From Anarhynchus alexandrinus (lineage: Eukaryota; Chordata; Aves; Charadriiformes; Charadriidae), in NCBI GenBank assembly GCA_008711295.1, contig VUYV01000069.1, forward strand, positions 2,338,909 through 2,402,908: a DNA stretch of 64,000 nucleotides. The letters are read 5' to 3'. The notes below the pieces were generated by a model that saw only the letters and a program-made list of their open reading frames with translations, was not told the DNA's origin and searched no databases. The translations under genes were made by a program, and so were the position numbers. Shown piece after piece: positions 24,301 to 38,700 of this stretch; the first letter of the stretch is position 1, and every line of letters starts with the position of its first letter.

Positions 24301-27049
24301 TCAGTCCTCAAATTCAAAACTTCCTGCACCCAGCATCACAAATTCAAGAGTTTCCAGTATCTTCGAACAGTCCTACTTGGCTCCAGTTCAGTAAGGATAA
24401 AATTGGTTATATTCCCTGCACCTGTGCAACCCTCTTCAAGGCGATCAGTTTACAGTGTGTTAAGAGCTTACGGGTATCTTAGCAAACAGAATCCAAGACC
24501 TGATGATGGGCAACTGCAGATTACCAGCTAAGCGACAAACTCAGATTTAAAACACAAACAACAAAGTTGCTCTTTGTGGACACAATTCATCTAGTGGATT
24601 GGAAAGGGGGGGAAATGTCATCCCCCTCCTGAAGTCAAGTCAGAGAAGCCTGCACTTTTTCATACAGACATTTCATCATGCAGTGTGTTCAATCTCATTG
24701 AAAACACAAATGTTATTTTTTTTCAAATTCTTGTTTCCATTTAAAATTAAAAAACACAGAGAGACATATGTGATACAGTTAATATTAAAACAGATATACT
24801 GAAACACAGAAGTTTGATACTTTCCACAATTAATACTTTATGATACCTTTTATAAAAGAGAATAGATAGACTCTAATTCACCGATTAAAAAGAAATTAGC
24901 AGCAATTGCTGTTCTTCTGAAATCACTTTAGTTTCATCTAAAAGATGAAAAAGCAACTGAAAAAACATTCTCCTGCCTTCCACATCCATGACATCTGTCA
25001 GGCTGAAAAAGTGCTGCACAGATTAAGCTTATGCCTGCGTTAGCACACTCATACAGAAAAACCCGGACCGTACCTTCAGGTACAGAACTGCTGCCTTGCC
25101 TTCATCCTAGCCCGTTGTTTCTATATGCAGACAACACAGCCAGCTGCATAAGACTACCATGAAACAATACTTCACAGCACAGCTATTCCTTTGAGGTCCC
25201 ATTCAATGGCCACCAAGACAGAGGGAGATGGTTTTGAGATGCTTCAGGAATCCCTGGATGTGCCTGCTGCCTCCTGGGGCCATTAACAACCAAACTAATT
25301 TTGTCTTTCCAACAGTCTTACTGATCCTAGAGGACTAGTTCCATACATTGCCAGAAGCAGGAGAAAAAAAAAAAAAGAAAAGGTTCAAAGATTCAGTGTA
25401 TCTTTTCATCCCAATGGAGACCCAAAGTCTCATAACGGATTAAAAGAAGTTCATTACAGTTAAAAACCAGGCCATTTTTAGTAACATTCTTAAATTGATG
25501 TGCCATTATATTAACACACCTTTTTTTGGCGGACAAGGGAATAGTCTTCTGTTATCTTTTGTTCCTCATCATTCCAGTGATTTTACAGGTACCAATGATC
25601 CAAAATATTGGCCTTGGATAAAATATCACAATGATTGACCCAGTATGGCAGCATTTCACTTATTATTAACAGAGAGACATTTACCACTAGCTGCAATGGC
25701 ATTCTCTAAGTTTCAGTATCCTGGTTGTTTTACAGGTACAGAGGTATAAAAATAAAGTAAGAATACACTAAGAGAAACATAGAGCCATGGGGATTTGTAA
25801 TAGAAATGTTAATACTGATACGAACAGAGAATTAATGGAATGAAGGGGAGTGGGCGGAAATAACAAGAAGGAATGACAAAAGAAGGCCTATATGAATGCA
25901 TGTGTTGGTGAAAGTGACATTAATAGGCCTTAAAACCCTCCACATGCAACCTCATAGCACACACCAATTAGAAAAACAAAGAACAGGCTAAAATGAGGGA
26001 CAGTCTACTGCAGATTAAACTAAAGATCTACAGATTCAAACAATTAAAAGATGATGTTGGAAGGTAAAGAATGAGGTTGGAGTCACCCAGGTAAGGAAAC
26101 AAGAGATAGTGAGTACATCCTAAGGACTCAGAAGTGGGATAGAATGAAGAGACAAAAGATCACAATCCCTGTCAGCTCCTAAAGGGTACAAAAGGCAAAT
26201 CCCAAACCAGTACATGGTCACCAACCTAAGAAGCAGGCATGATAAGAACTCAGTACTTACGGTCAGGGTTAGTATAAATATGATTACAGTACAGGTGTAC
26301 CAAAACTAAAGTGAAAAGTGTTAAAGCAAAATAAAAGATTACTTATAGCTTTAAATATTTTTTCACTTCTTCTATCAGTCAGAGTGACTGACAGCTCATG
26401 AATCCACATGCACGATATTCATCTTTATTTTTTTCCTGTCTCTTTATATCTGACCTTTTAAAATATCATGTAGCATATACTCCTTTCAAAGAGGTATACA
26501 GATATTGTATTCTAGTGTACAGACTGCATATAAATCATTTAACTTGAAACAAAGCCTTCCAGTTGAATTTCAAAGTCCCAAACTCCTTGTATGTTACCAC
26601 ATTGTACTAATAAAAATTACTTTTTAAATACCTATTAGCATATCTCTGGCCAACTGTCTTGTTAATTTTTAAACCTATAATGTCAAGGTGTGCTTACAGC
26701 AAGAGATACCAGTTTTTATGTTATAAATCATATAAAATTGGAATCTAAAACTTGGCAGATGGGTGGGTAGAAGTAGGGAAAGGAACACAGTGCCCAGTCA
26801 GTCCTGGGGTTTGCTTCTGAGTTGGCAGTTGTTACAGTTCCAAAGCAACCTACACCCCCAGTCCACTGTTCAGTCTTTCCGTGGGAACCATTTTGCTCCA
26901 TCCTTCCTTGCAGGAGGTCTGAATTCCCACCCCTGTTCAATAAATGAATGCTTAGTAGATCCAACTGCATTCCACATCCTGCTAAAGGTTTCCATTCCAG
27001 GGCACATCGATGCTTTCAAATGGCTATGACAGAGAACAGGTTGTGAAAT

Positions 27050-27085
27050 TAAAAAAAAAAAAAAAAAAAACAAAAAAAACCCAAC
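27050..27085. repeat. Poly-A/A-rich tract
   Basis: A run of about 21 A is followed by A-rich sequence with C interruptions. An AATAAA lies about 110 bases upstream (near 26939), too far for a typical polyadenylation signal, so a processed retrocopy is not established. Confidence 0.75.
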
Positions 27086-29899
27086 CACACAAAAAAGCTA
27101 CTTCTGTATTTTCTAACACAGAAAAGAGAAAAAAGGATTAAGATACCAGATGATATTTAACCTTAACTTTTGCACTTCTTTACAAGTTTTGTAGATCACT
27201 TTTCTCCTGGCTTACCATGCCGTGCAGCTCTAGAGAAGACAGACTGCACTTTGCCTGTCACTCTCAGACATCATTTCCAGTTTACAAATCAGTCTCTCAA
27301 AAGATACTTTGTGCTGTTACGCCTGCACTTCATAAAGCTGTTTGATTCCTGTCTCCAGAAATGCCAGTGGTAGACTTTCAGCAGTACATTTACATTTCAA
27401 ATCAGGAAGTGAACACAAGCCATTTTTTCACCCTTTTCACTGGCATTTCCTCTGACAGGAATTACCCCACCAGAACAAGGGGACCCCATTGAACCAGTTG
27501 TCTTGCCATGCTCCAACGAACGACGAGAGAGAAACAAAAACCGAGTAGCAGCAACAACACAGATTTTTTTTTCAATACCTGATTAGAAGTAGAAACTCAG
27601 TTCCACAGACAAATTGTGAAAGGGTACGTTCCCTAAACACAAAATCAGGTAAGAAATTTTCCTATTGAGAACATAACTGTTTCAGTGCACCAGTTGTCCA
27701 GCATGTTTAAAAGACACAAAAGGAAAACCTTTTTTGCAACTAAGCAAAATGAAGAAGGTATGACTGTTCAAACAGCCATTTCACACCATTTTTATCTTAA
27801 ATATTTCAATATATAAAGAACAGCCATACTGAACTTGATCAAAGATCTCATCTAGCTTGGTACTGCAGGGTTTAAAACAAGGAAAGCCTATATCATACTA
27901 TCCTCCAGCTTGACTCCATATTCTCCCAGCCTCCAACTAGTTTTATGTCAATGAATTTGAGAGTCAGGTGTTGCTTTCCTAAAACTTCATTCAATCTGTA
28001 AAACATAAACCAAGTGCGGTAATTCATCACACTGATGTCTTGTCATATTGATTTCATCCTCGATCTCAGAAAATGGAATACTTTCACTGTCTTAAGCCAA
28101 ACAACCATCCAAAGGAAAAGAAAAACCATTTACTGGTGGGTTTTTTTTGTATATTCACAACAGCAATTTTCATGTAATGAGAAAGGATTTCAGTTGTCAG
28201 AATTAACAGTTTTATTTAGCATTAACTTGACAGAAAATTAGCAGTTTCCATCTGAAAAAAACAACCCTGAAGTAGTTATACTTTTCAATAGGTGATCAAA
28301 ATAAATACAAAAATTAAGGATCACTCAGGATCTAATCACCCTCTTTGCACAGCTGACAGTAATCATAACCATAACATAAATAATTTGTGTATACAGGCAT
28401 ATAAAGAAAGCACTGATGCGATCCACTATTAAAGTAAAGTATTTTGGTTGCACTTCATTTAAAGTCAAGTCTAGACTGAAGCACATTTCAGCCTATACAG
28501 GATCATTTTATATCTGGACATCTGAAGCATATTCTGTGGTCCACTGCTCTGCAATGACCAGATGTTTGAATACACCCTATGCTACCGATAACATTAAATT
28601 TTCCTCCTGGGATTTACAGGACATTGGTTCCCAATGAGCACATTTAATACTATGGCAAAATATAGAATGTGTGAGGTAACACACACAGAAAATAATGCAA
28701 AAGACTGATTATTCATGCATCTTTGACTGTACTTAACATTTACTATGGACTAAAACTATATCAAGAAGCAAGTATTATACAGGAAGTGTGTCTCACTTAT
28801 GCATTGTAAAGCACTAGTTATGTATATAAAAAAAAAAAGTTGGCTACTCCAAAATTGTTATTTTCTTCAGAGAAAAAAAAAAAATATATATATGAAATTC
28901 ACTTTATGATCATAAAGTTAAAGTCGATATAGGTAAGAGGATCAGGAATATGAAAATTACGCTTTTCAGCAGGAAGAGATGAGAACAGGGTCCTGTTAGA
29001 CTGTGTATGGTAAGAAAATAAGTGAAACTCTGAACTTGAAGTAATGTTCACAGCCCACCTGAGACACTGGCAAGACACAGCCGTTTAATCTGGCTTTCCT
29101 CGACATCCTGCTCAAACAGTCCCTCAGCCTTTGTCCACTGTGCAAAATTGGGGATATAACCAGAAGTGTTTTTTTGGTGTGTTTTTGCATGCATCTTAAA
29201 ACAGTATTTGGAGAGTTTTATGGGTTTTTCACAATAGTGTGAATGCCAGTTTTAGTTTTTGTTTATCTACAGTAGAATTAGTACAGGAATTTAATGTTAT
29301 TGTTTAAGATTTATAAACAATTTTTTCAAAGCCACACCACTAAATACATGGCTTAAGAAGTGTTTCATATTATTCTAGACCGCAATCAACAGGTAAGTAT
29401 TACTGAGAATAATATACATATACAGACTGCACCACAGATCCAGAAAACATAGCTAGCATCCAATATCATAAAAATAACACTTTTTCAACTTCGGGTTTCC
29501 ATATAAAATTGTCATTTACAGAACCTATATATTCTTATTTGTTAAATGGGTTTATGAAATTCAAATATTAAAGCAAGTGATTTCTATAAACATAGAATGA
29601 AAACATTTTAGTCTAACATATAGTTATGTCAACAATATTTTAGCTCTTTGATTCTTTCAATATTTTATTACATTTTTGCTATATAGTCTAAAAGAGTGAA
29701 GAATGACAACTCTACCTCATATTTGTCAGAATTGTATCATACATCCATTATACATCATTTCGTACTTTGCAGGTTTATGTCTTTTGAAAAAGCTGTTACA
29801 CAGCTCCTCAGTATATCCCATTTGATTTATTAATATAAAGCAGAATGTGATTAGACTACCACATCACAGTGAAATAATGTTCAGCTACATTAGCGCTAG

Positions 29900-29953
29900 T
29901 TTCATTTCAACAAAATGAAAGTTGACATGACAGCCTTCCTTCCGTCATGTCAA
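29900..29953. other. Two adjacent perfect hairpins
   Basis: TTTCATTT (29900-29907) pairs with AAATGAAA (29913-29920) around a 5-base loop. One base later TTGACATGAC (29922-29931) pairs with GTCATGTCAA (29944-29953) around a 12-base loop. Both stems are perfect. No known RNA family is recognised. Confidence 0.7.
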
Positions 29954-30773
29954 AAAATGTCTTTCATATCTGGACATATTACTGTTTTATGCTCTCGCCT
30001 ACTACATCTGTAAAGCACTCTTTGTATCACTTTTCTGCATGAATCCAAGCCTTTGCAAGTGTGATTAATGTGAATGCAGCATGCAAGGCTGACTACAGTC
30101 ATTTGCGTGCCAGTGTCATTGCTGGTATATTGCTCTGTATTCTAGATCTCCCAGGATGCTGTGATTAGATTTGAGTTCAGAAAATCTGTTGTTAAAATCT
30201 GAGCTTATTTAGCATTTCTTCACCTAGATAATACTCAGAAACTTCACAGTGTCCTAAACAACGAGGACTACTGTAACATAAATATCCTACAATGGGAGTT
30301 TGGGAAACAACATCATTGCATTGATACAATTAAGTTGTAAACTAGAGTGTAGAATTTCAGTGGAAAGCTAAAACTGAAAATGAGGATACTTGTCAACTTA
30401 TTTCTACTTAACTACAATTCAAAATTCATATGGAGGCCCTCCTGATGGGCAAAGAATATACCAATATTCAGTTTATTCAGGAAAGTCCTAATAACCACCT
30501 ATAGGGAAAAAAGTCCTTTTGCCATCAGTTGTGCTATGTTAGACTGCAGTCAATTAGATTCAGTGTTCAGGTAGGAACACAAGACACTTCATTTACTTGG
30601 GAAATACTTCTAGTTTATGGCCAAATGAATATTCATTGCTACCTTATTGTCCTGAACTTATAATTTTACAACACATGAAAGCAAGAGGAAATATTCGGTA
30701 CAGATCACTGAAAGGGACTGAGTGATCTGTGGCCAAACAGGATCACTATAGGATGTCACAGAGTATTGTTAAT

Positions 30774-30840
30774 CGTATGAGAAGAACACTTTAAAAAAAG
30801 AAACAAACAAACAGAAACAAAACCCAACAAAACAACACAG
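30774..30840. repeat. A-rich low-complexity tract
   Basis: Repeated AAAC/AACA words with little else. Simple sequence. Confidence 0.7.
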
Positions 30841-32311
30841 CATGGTTACATCATTTACATGTGATGGACAGAAAACATTTTAAAATATATCGGGATGACT
30901 ACAGCAAACAGATAAGGGGTAACATAACAGTTGGGGCTGATGAGAAGCATTCTTTTTGTAGGTGTGTTTACTGCGTCTGTAAGTAACAAAACCCTTTGTT
31001 TCTACTGTATTTTCTGATTCAGGCAATTTCCTGGTGCAGTTCAGTAGTTTGTCTATTGCCTCCTGAAATGGAGCTTTCAATGAGAGATTAGTCCTGAAAA
31101 AGAGCAAAAGAATACTAGGAAAAGTAATTAGATAAAATGGCAGTTTTGAGAGCTGTATGCCCGTTCCTTGTTACTCCTCCTGCCAATGTAGATGACTTTC
31201 TGTATCCAAGCTATCTCCTGGCTCTCTGGTAAGTACTCAGGACCAAATTGTTTTAACTATTTCCATGGAACAATGCTACTGAAAATCAGGTATGGACAAT
31301 TTCACCCACCCACCCACCGTCTTTGTCACCTCAAGGTCGCACTGTCTGTACTTCAGAGCCGTGAAGAATTTGCAGCTGCCTCCTAGACTACAGAACACAT
31401 TAAAATGCTGTTAACTGATTTTCTAACTAAGGGTAAACTATTTCTTTAAACTGATGGTTAAATATGTCCTTCTGAACTGCTTTTAGCTAACCCTCTAGGG
31501 CTTTTATGAGATTTTGGTCAAACCAGAGCCATCCGCTGCAATTGTCTTATTGAAGACAATTTAACCCTCATCTGACGAGAAATCCCAGTCACAAGCAGTT
31601 TCTGACTTGTTACCAACTTTCCAAAGTATTCCAAAGGCTGCTTACAGTTCAACACATTAATTTACACAAAATCACAGAAGAGAAAAAATATGAAAATAAA
31701 TTAATTGCATATACCATAATGGAACATACCATTACAACAGACTTCTCTGTATTGGAAGAAAGGGCAGGTTGTGTTACTAAAATGGTTAAGTAGAAAATTT
31801 CTTGTATTAAACACTGTGCTTCTGTTTAGGTAGACTACTCCTTTTTGTCTTTCCAAGGGCACATCTTTTATATAGATTTTCTTTTATTTATCAAAAAACT
31901 GCACAATTAAAAGCTAAATTGATGCTTTATTTGCTATTCAATTCCTTCCAAGGCTGTTAGTTTGATCAGTTTTTAACAAGTGTTAATTACCCTTCTCCTG
32001 ATCAAGTCACTTCCAACTTTGGTCCTGGCTTCCTTAGCCTAGCCTAGGGCAGCCTACACTCGCCTAGCCTTAGTAACTACAAATCATTTGCCATGATCTG
32101 GTACTCCATCCAGGACACAAACCCAATATGTATTTCCCATAGAAAAATGGTGAGAAAATCATTAGGATTAAGTATACTTGAGTTTAAACTCTACAAACAT
32201 TTTCATGGTACAGGTCTTATGGTAGAAATATTGGGTTAACAGCAGTTTTGCATACATTCATATTTGTATTGTCCTCTTGTAATCTTCCAAGACATAAAAC
32301 TCAAGGTATTC

Positions 32312-32520
32312 TAGAATCGTAGAATGATAGCAGTTGGAAGGGACATCAGGAGGTCTCTGCTCAAAGTAGGCTCAGCCAGATTGGTCAGGTTGTTCAGGGT
32401 TTTATCTAGTAGGGAACTTCCAAGGATGGAGACTGCACAGCCTCTCTGGGCAAGCTGTTCCAACACTCAGCTCTCCTACGAATGAAATATGTTTCTTGTT
32501 TCTGTGTTTTCAGGTCAGCA
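32312..32520 (-). mobile_element. Old CR1 3' fragment
   Basis: The left end shows a decayed inverted CR1 tail (TAGAATCGTAGAATGATAG) followed by CAGTTGGAAGGGACATCAGG, then TGCTCAAAGTAGGCTCAGCC, CCAAGGATGGAGACTGCAC and CCTCTCTGGGCAAGCTGTTC. These are typical words of the CR1 3' end in inverse orientation. It is clearly more diverged than the copies at 18801 or 51038. The right boundary is uncertain because similarity fades. Confidence 0.85.
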
Positions 32521-34718
32521 TAGCCCATTTCACTTGTCTCAATAAAAGCTACTTCTCTTAATTCTAATGAACCTCAGATACCCTTAATAAATCCTCAGTT
32601 CCCAGAGCTCTCTCTTAGTCATGTGTATAAATTAATCTCCCAAATTTGCAGCAGTTGATTATCTTGGCAGAGCCTCCTACTAAGCCTACCCTGAGGGAGA
32701 ACATAATACAGCATCTGTGCCCTGTGAGGTTCACCTAAGGCTCCTACTAGCTCTTTGCATTTGCTATTGATTTATTTTGCAGGTACCCCATATAGCTTAT
32801 TGAGAAAGAATGATGCTGAGTTATTAATTGTTTAAGAAAAAGTAAAAAATAAAACCAAAAACAACAAAAAACCCAACACACAACAGAAAATCCACCTTGA
32901 TTTACCTTACTAGAAAATTCCCACGATGGTAATTGTGACTATTGCAAAAAGAGTTTTGTTCTTACCTACTTTAAGAGAGACCCATCTTCACATAATACTT
33001 CTATAAGTTTTGATGCCTTTCTATAATTGAACTATGACAAGTTTAAAAGAGAGAGGACTGGAAGCATAATGCTTTCAGTAAAGTCTTCGCTTTTGAAATG
33101 CTACTGCAAACTCAGATAATGTGTCTAGTTAAGCACACTATTGTGAAGAGATGCTTTTTGAAGAAGAGGGCTAAATTAACTGAATTTTGGCATAGAACCT
33201 AAAGATATATGATATGCACTTGAATAAACCTATTTTCAAATTTTCTGCATTAAAGTGAGGAACAAAATAACAGATCTTAATAAGGGATAAGATGTCCACC
33301 TAGAAATGGAAAGCATACCAAGTATAGCACATCACGCATTTGACAAAATAATGTGAAAAGACTAGAAAATTACTCCATTCTCTGGCTTAGCATATATAGT
33401 ACCTTGATAGAACACCGAAAATTACTAAAAATGTTTAAAATTTGTGGAAAACTGATCTATGACAAATAAGGTTTATATATTTTTTAACTCTGTCCTGCAC
33501 AGAAACTATTTGGGACACTTTCCTTGAAGAAGCTCTGACATTGGTTTACAGTATCTTTAGTGAATTCTTCCATTCATTCCAGCAAAACCTGACACAGCAC
33601 AAAGCATCATTTTCTAGTAACCAACAATACAACTATCTATCCATAACTGACAGTGAAATTCAGTCATCCATATCTAATTGTGATGACCATAAATGCCATT
33701 AAAAACTTTCTAATTCATGTAGCTTCTAACCATATTTATTTGCAACATTAGGACATGCATTCAGTTGGATTGCAGAACAGGAAATAACCAACTTGCCTGT
33801 TCAAGCCCATTTTCTCAAAACATGTTTTTCAACTTCACTTTATCTGTGTGAGAGTTAAACTGTTTGGTACCAGAGGCTCACTTGTATCCTTGCACTACAA
33901 AATTTAAATCAATTAGCATAATCAAGCCCTACCAAGTCTTTGCCACCAAGATGAATTATGTCTTTTCTTTCAGTTTACCCTTGAGCTATTGTGATGAATA
34001 AACTAAACACAGTGGTGCTAGGTAAAATTTAGAATTCAAACTATTCCACTGAATTAGGAATGACCATAATTGCAACTAATAAAGCTGTCATACTTCTGCA
34101 TATCAACCTTTTTATTAGGATTCATTTAGTGTCAATATGTATCTTAAATGAACACGTGTATTTTATGGGAAGAGTGTCCTATAGGCAGCACTTAAGTAGT
34201 TGTACCATGTCTAGCCCAAATCCTGTCTCAGACCAGGCATTCAGAGAAAAAAGTGTGAGAAATCTCAGCTGAATTCTATTTGCTTGTAACTGTAGATGGT
34301 TTCATCACTTTGTATTATTTTGAATCTTAACAAATAATTAATTTTACTTCAGTACTGTTTATCCTCATGTTATTATACATGACTCCCAAATATATGTATC
34401 CTGAGAAAGATACATAGTCAATCCTAACTTTTGTAATAAAAGGAATGAAAGCTTAAGATGTCTTTAAATTTCAAAGCAAGATAGTCACTTTACCTTTTAC
34501 TTTCCTACTATATTGGCACAGAGAGCAGAAATGTTCCTAATGAAAATGAGTAGTATCCACCGCAGGTTGTAAAAAGCATGTAAAATGTCTTCTCTTTCTC
34601 AAAGAATATGTCATGGCTACTAGGAATTTATGCTGATTGCTACTGGCCATGAGACAGGGTGATTAGTCATGATCCAAGAGAAAGAGAAGCTAAGTGCATG
34701 AGCTCTTCATTTCATGAA

Positions 34719-34798
34719 TTAAAAAAAAAAAAAAAAAAAAAAAAATAAATTTAAAAAAAAAATTTTTTAAAGAAAAAAAAAAAAAAAAAAAAAAAAAG
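34719..34798. repeat. Double poly-A low-complexity block
   Basis: Two long A-runs (about 25 and 27 bases) flank an A/T-only core (TAAATTTAAAAAAAAAATTT). The roughly 80-base block is almost entirely A and T. Confidence 0.9.
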
Positions 34799-35763
34799 AA
34801 TTTTATCTTCAGGAAAGACTGACAAAACCTTAAGTGACAATAAAGCAAAAAAATTATTGCCAAAAAAATAAAAGCTGGTTTTCTGACAAGGGAAGTTTCA
34901 AAAACTGAATGCAACATGATATGAAAGTGAAAATCAAATTCAGTGAGTCTAAAGTTAAAACTATACTGAGAGCAGAAACCTTGACATTTCAGTGGGAGAC
35001 ATACATTTCAAGGAATCAAATTGTTCTTATAAATTGAAGGTAAAACGGCAAATTACATAAATCAGATGGAGGAAATCCATAAGATAGTAAAGTTCAAAAT
35101 AGCAGAAACAGACTTTCCAACTTTCCTGCAATTAATTGTTTACAGAAAGCATTAGAGATTCTGTATGAACTTTGTTAGTGCACTTTTCATTTCTATATTA
35201 ATAATAGGGGGAAAATTTGTATTTTTACAGCTTATTTTATCATTAATTTTTTAATATTCTGTAAATCATAGAGACTCAAAATAATTGAGAAATACAGTAA
35301 ACTGATGTTTTTAAAGGTAAAAACTTTCAAAAACTTTATTGGAAACATAAATCAAGGTGGAAATTTTTAGCTACTGATTCAAATGAACCGTGTCTAAACT
35401 GCAGAACGTATTCTCTAGAAGAAAGATTAAATACTAATCCACATTAATTGGATGGGAAAATAAGAATAAGCAACATTTTCTGGAAGATAATTGATTGCAT
35501 TTCTTGTAACCAATATCAACAACCTTGAGGAAGAAATCCAGTATCAACTATACCAAAACCTTTTGTCAGTGGACTTATGTGTAACCAATGCCTAGCAGAG
35601 CTATGGCTTAAAATTCAAACCAAAAAGAATACATGAAGCTGAAGTTTTCACTACAAAATTAAAATCCTTTCCCATTGTGTTGGAAAAGCCTGTACAGAAA
35701 TACATGTGCTTACATTGCATACAGGAAACTCCACATTCTCAGCAAGTACTGAACCTCCTACAT

Positions 35764-35779
35764 ACACACACACACACAC
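35764..35779. repeat. CA microsatellite
   Basis: Eight AC units, followed by GTACGTGTA. Short dinucleotide repeat. Confidence 0.85.
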
Positions 35780-38700
35780 GTACGTGTATATTCATGTGTC
35801 AAACACCTACTCCATTTGAAATGCAGCAGACTTGTACTGACTAAACTAACATCACCCAGCACTGCATCGAACAAAGAAAGTATTCTCCTCACCCTGCAGC
35901 TCCTTGCCTTCACCTTCTCCTTCAACACCCTGTTCCAACTGTGATGGAGCATTTGTAGATCTCCCCAAAGACCTGAATTATGGAATTGATCTGCTTTACA
36001 ATGTTCTCAGAAAACAAATAAAAAAATGAAAAAAAAACAAATAAACAGAACAAAACATTCCAAATGGCTGCCCGTTATCCAGTTCATCAGTATGATTTAC
36101 TGGATGGTTACATGTACAGTGAGCCAAGCAAGGAAGATGCCTCTTGCAGCTGCAATGTTGACTGCTTGGGAAACTGCAGTGTTATATGTATGTACAGAGC
36201 TCCCACACATGCAACAGAGCTGACACTTCTGGAAAGTCCTGACCTACAGCACAGGTATGACATGACTAGGTATCATGTGCTACAAGTCCCTGCTTCGCTC
36301 ATCATGTCCTACATAAATACAGAAAATTCTTAAAAGTCTAGTCTGCAAACTGTTGCAGATGTGTATGGGAAAACCAGATATACAGAAGTCTAAACAGAAT
36401 AAAACAAAGAGAAACTGGTCCTGAATAAAAACGTTTGAAGTATATGAATTTTTAAGAGATTTTAACTGAAAAAGCGTTTTAGACAATTTTGAAAAAAAAT
36501 TACATTTATTTTTATACAAGAAAACACTAGCAACAATGCAAATTAAGGAAGCTGGTTTTAATTACATGACTTTCAAAAATGGTATGGATCCCTTGCAGGA
36601 AAAGTGAGAAAATGGAAAGCTATGCAGAAGTTTTCTCCACTCTTAAGACACCAAAGAAAGAAAAAATAGCGATGTTTTAATAAGAATCAGCCCACTCAAA
36701 TTAAAATCCTGGTCAAACCTGGAGCACTGTTTTGAACACAAATACTCTGTCAGATTACCAAATTTTTGAAGCACATCCCCAGAGAACCACTTAATTCAAC
36801 CATCATTCAACAGTCCTTGCATTTGATATAATTCCCATTCTTGCGCACTTCACATTCTGAAACAATATTTCTTTCATTGATGTTGAGCTCAACAGATATA
36901 AATAAAAATTGTTTGACTAAGTAACCAGAGATGTTCTCTCTTCAACTTGTTGACTGCTCATTTTGGATTACAACTGCATAAATGGAAAGCGAAAACTCAA
37001 ACCACCCCTCTTGAAACAAAGTTGTCAAAATACCTTTTTGAAGTTAGCTACTTTTAAAATACCCCAATAAGAGTAGAAGGTTCACTTCCCTCTCTCAAAC
37101 ACAAATTCAATTACATACATACATGGCTTTTCAACGAAAGAATAATGATGTTTGGCACAGGCCTTTTACTAAGAAAGAGACTAAGACACTTCAGTTCTGA
37201 GCTCAGAAACCCAAATTCAAGTGTCTACATGTAAGCGTCCATTGCTTTCTAGCCTGTACAGATGGGCTTCACTAGATCTCCACTGTACATCACAGGACAC
37301 CTACATACCTACAAGTAGGGACTTACATTCAAGAGTCAATCTCCCAGTAGAATTCAAACCTTTAACTACTGAGCAAAACTAAGTTTTCCTTAAGCTACAA
37401 ATGATTGCCAGCAGAGAACAGATTTTTTTTAAAGGTGAAAAATATGCAATAACAAACACTTGCAGCGATATTTTCTACTGTATTCTGGCACCAGTGGTAA
37501 CTCTGAGATAAAAGCCTGCTGCTCCAGAGTCCTTATAGGGAAGATACCTGAGGATTTCTTTGAAGTTACCCACGGAATTTCATCAGATGTACAAAATGGA
37601 CTACCATCAAAAAAGTCTGATTTGTCTAACCATATTTATTAGTTCTCTTGACTATCATTGTCACTGTTACAGTACAACAGTCACTTCAGTGAGTATCATT
37701 TGTATGATTAAATCAACACAGCATGGAAATTAGAAAGGCCTAGAGACCAGTTCCTGAAGCAATATGCATAACGATTTTATTTTAGCAGCAGATACAATTA
37801 ACAATATCGCAAGAACAAGTAACCAAAATATAAAGAAAGAAACCCATGCAATTATAGAAGCTGACATTTGTCTGACGGCAACACAGATGACTATGTTAAA
37901 ACAAACTCATTTGAGGAAGGCTTTATATGAAGGTGGGCCACTTCTACCTATTTTTGTACCCTACTTTGCCAAATAGACTTATAATTAGTCTTCTGAAAAA
38001 ACACCTGCGTTTCTCCCATACATTCCTGCATCCTATTCCTCCTAAATTCAATTATCACCTTAAATTTGTGTCACGTTAAAAAGGACGTTGCCAATGAAAG
38101 TAAAAAAACACTGTAATGTATTTTGTGGTATCTTTGCCACGTACCCAGCTCAGAAAGCTCATGCATCACCTGTCTAAAGCCCATGCTTGCTTTCTCATGA
38201 AGAATTTATGTTCTAAAAATATCCTTCAGGATATCTCGCTCTATTAATACATGTTTCCACTTCTTACAAGAAAACAAGCAAACTGTTTTGCTAACTAGGA
38301 GCTCTGTCTTACTTTCAGCCTAAGGAAATGGTGTTAACTATTTTTAGGTTTTTTACCCAATGATCTTATTTGCACAAATATGAAAGTTTAATGTTGACAA
38401 TAGCCAAAGTGCTGGGTCAATTCCCAAGAAGGCTGGAAGAAGTTTTTCTTAACATTAATAGAAGACAATAAAAAGTTTAAACAGCTGAAAAAGTCTGGTC
38501 AAAATTAATGCAGACATCAATATGAGATATTTATAGCATTCTTATACAGACAAGCCAACAGCCAAACTATTGAACTAATATGGAAGGAAAAAAATTGGAC
38601 ATTTTACAGTGGGCAGTTCATACAAACTTTCAGAGAGTAGACTGCATATATCCCAGCACTAGTCTCTCCCACTGTCCTTCTTGGTCTCTATGATTCTTAT

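Larger units (their letters stand above)
21347..32311. other. Unique AT-rich non-coding stretch (11 kb)
   Basis: This is the longest transposon-poor part of the window, and I see no gene or RNA that can be supported. It holds A-rich tracts (25363-25381, 27050-27085, 30774-30840) and an adjacent pair of perfect hairpins at 29900-29953. A purine-rich stretch from about 25745 to 26290 has no recognisable origin. Confidence 0.55.

Noticed and set aside
26763..27085. Possible processed retrocopy: open frames on both strands, an AATAAA and a poly-A tract
   Set aside because: AATAAA is about 110 bases before the A-run, no gene is recognised, and A-rich tracts are common across the window.
34690..34917. 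Minus-strand frame with long Phe/Lys runs
   Set aside because: Translation of poly-A/T low-complexity sequence.
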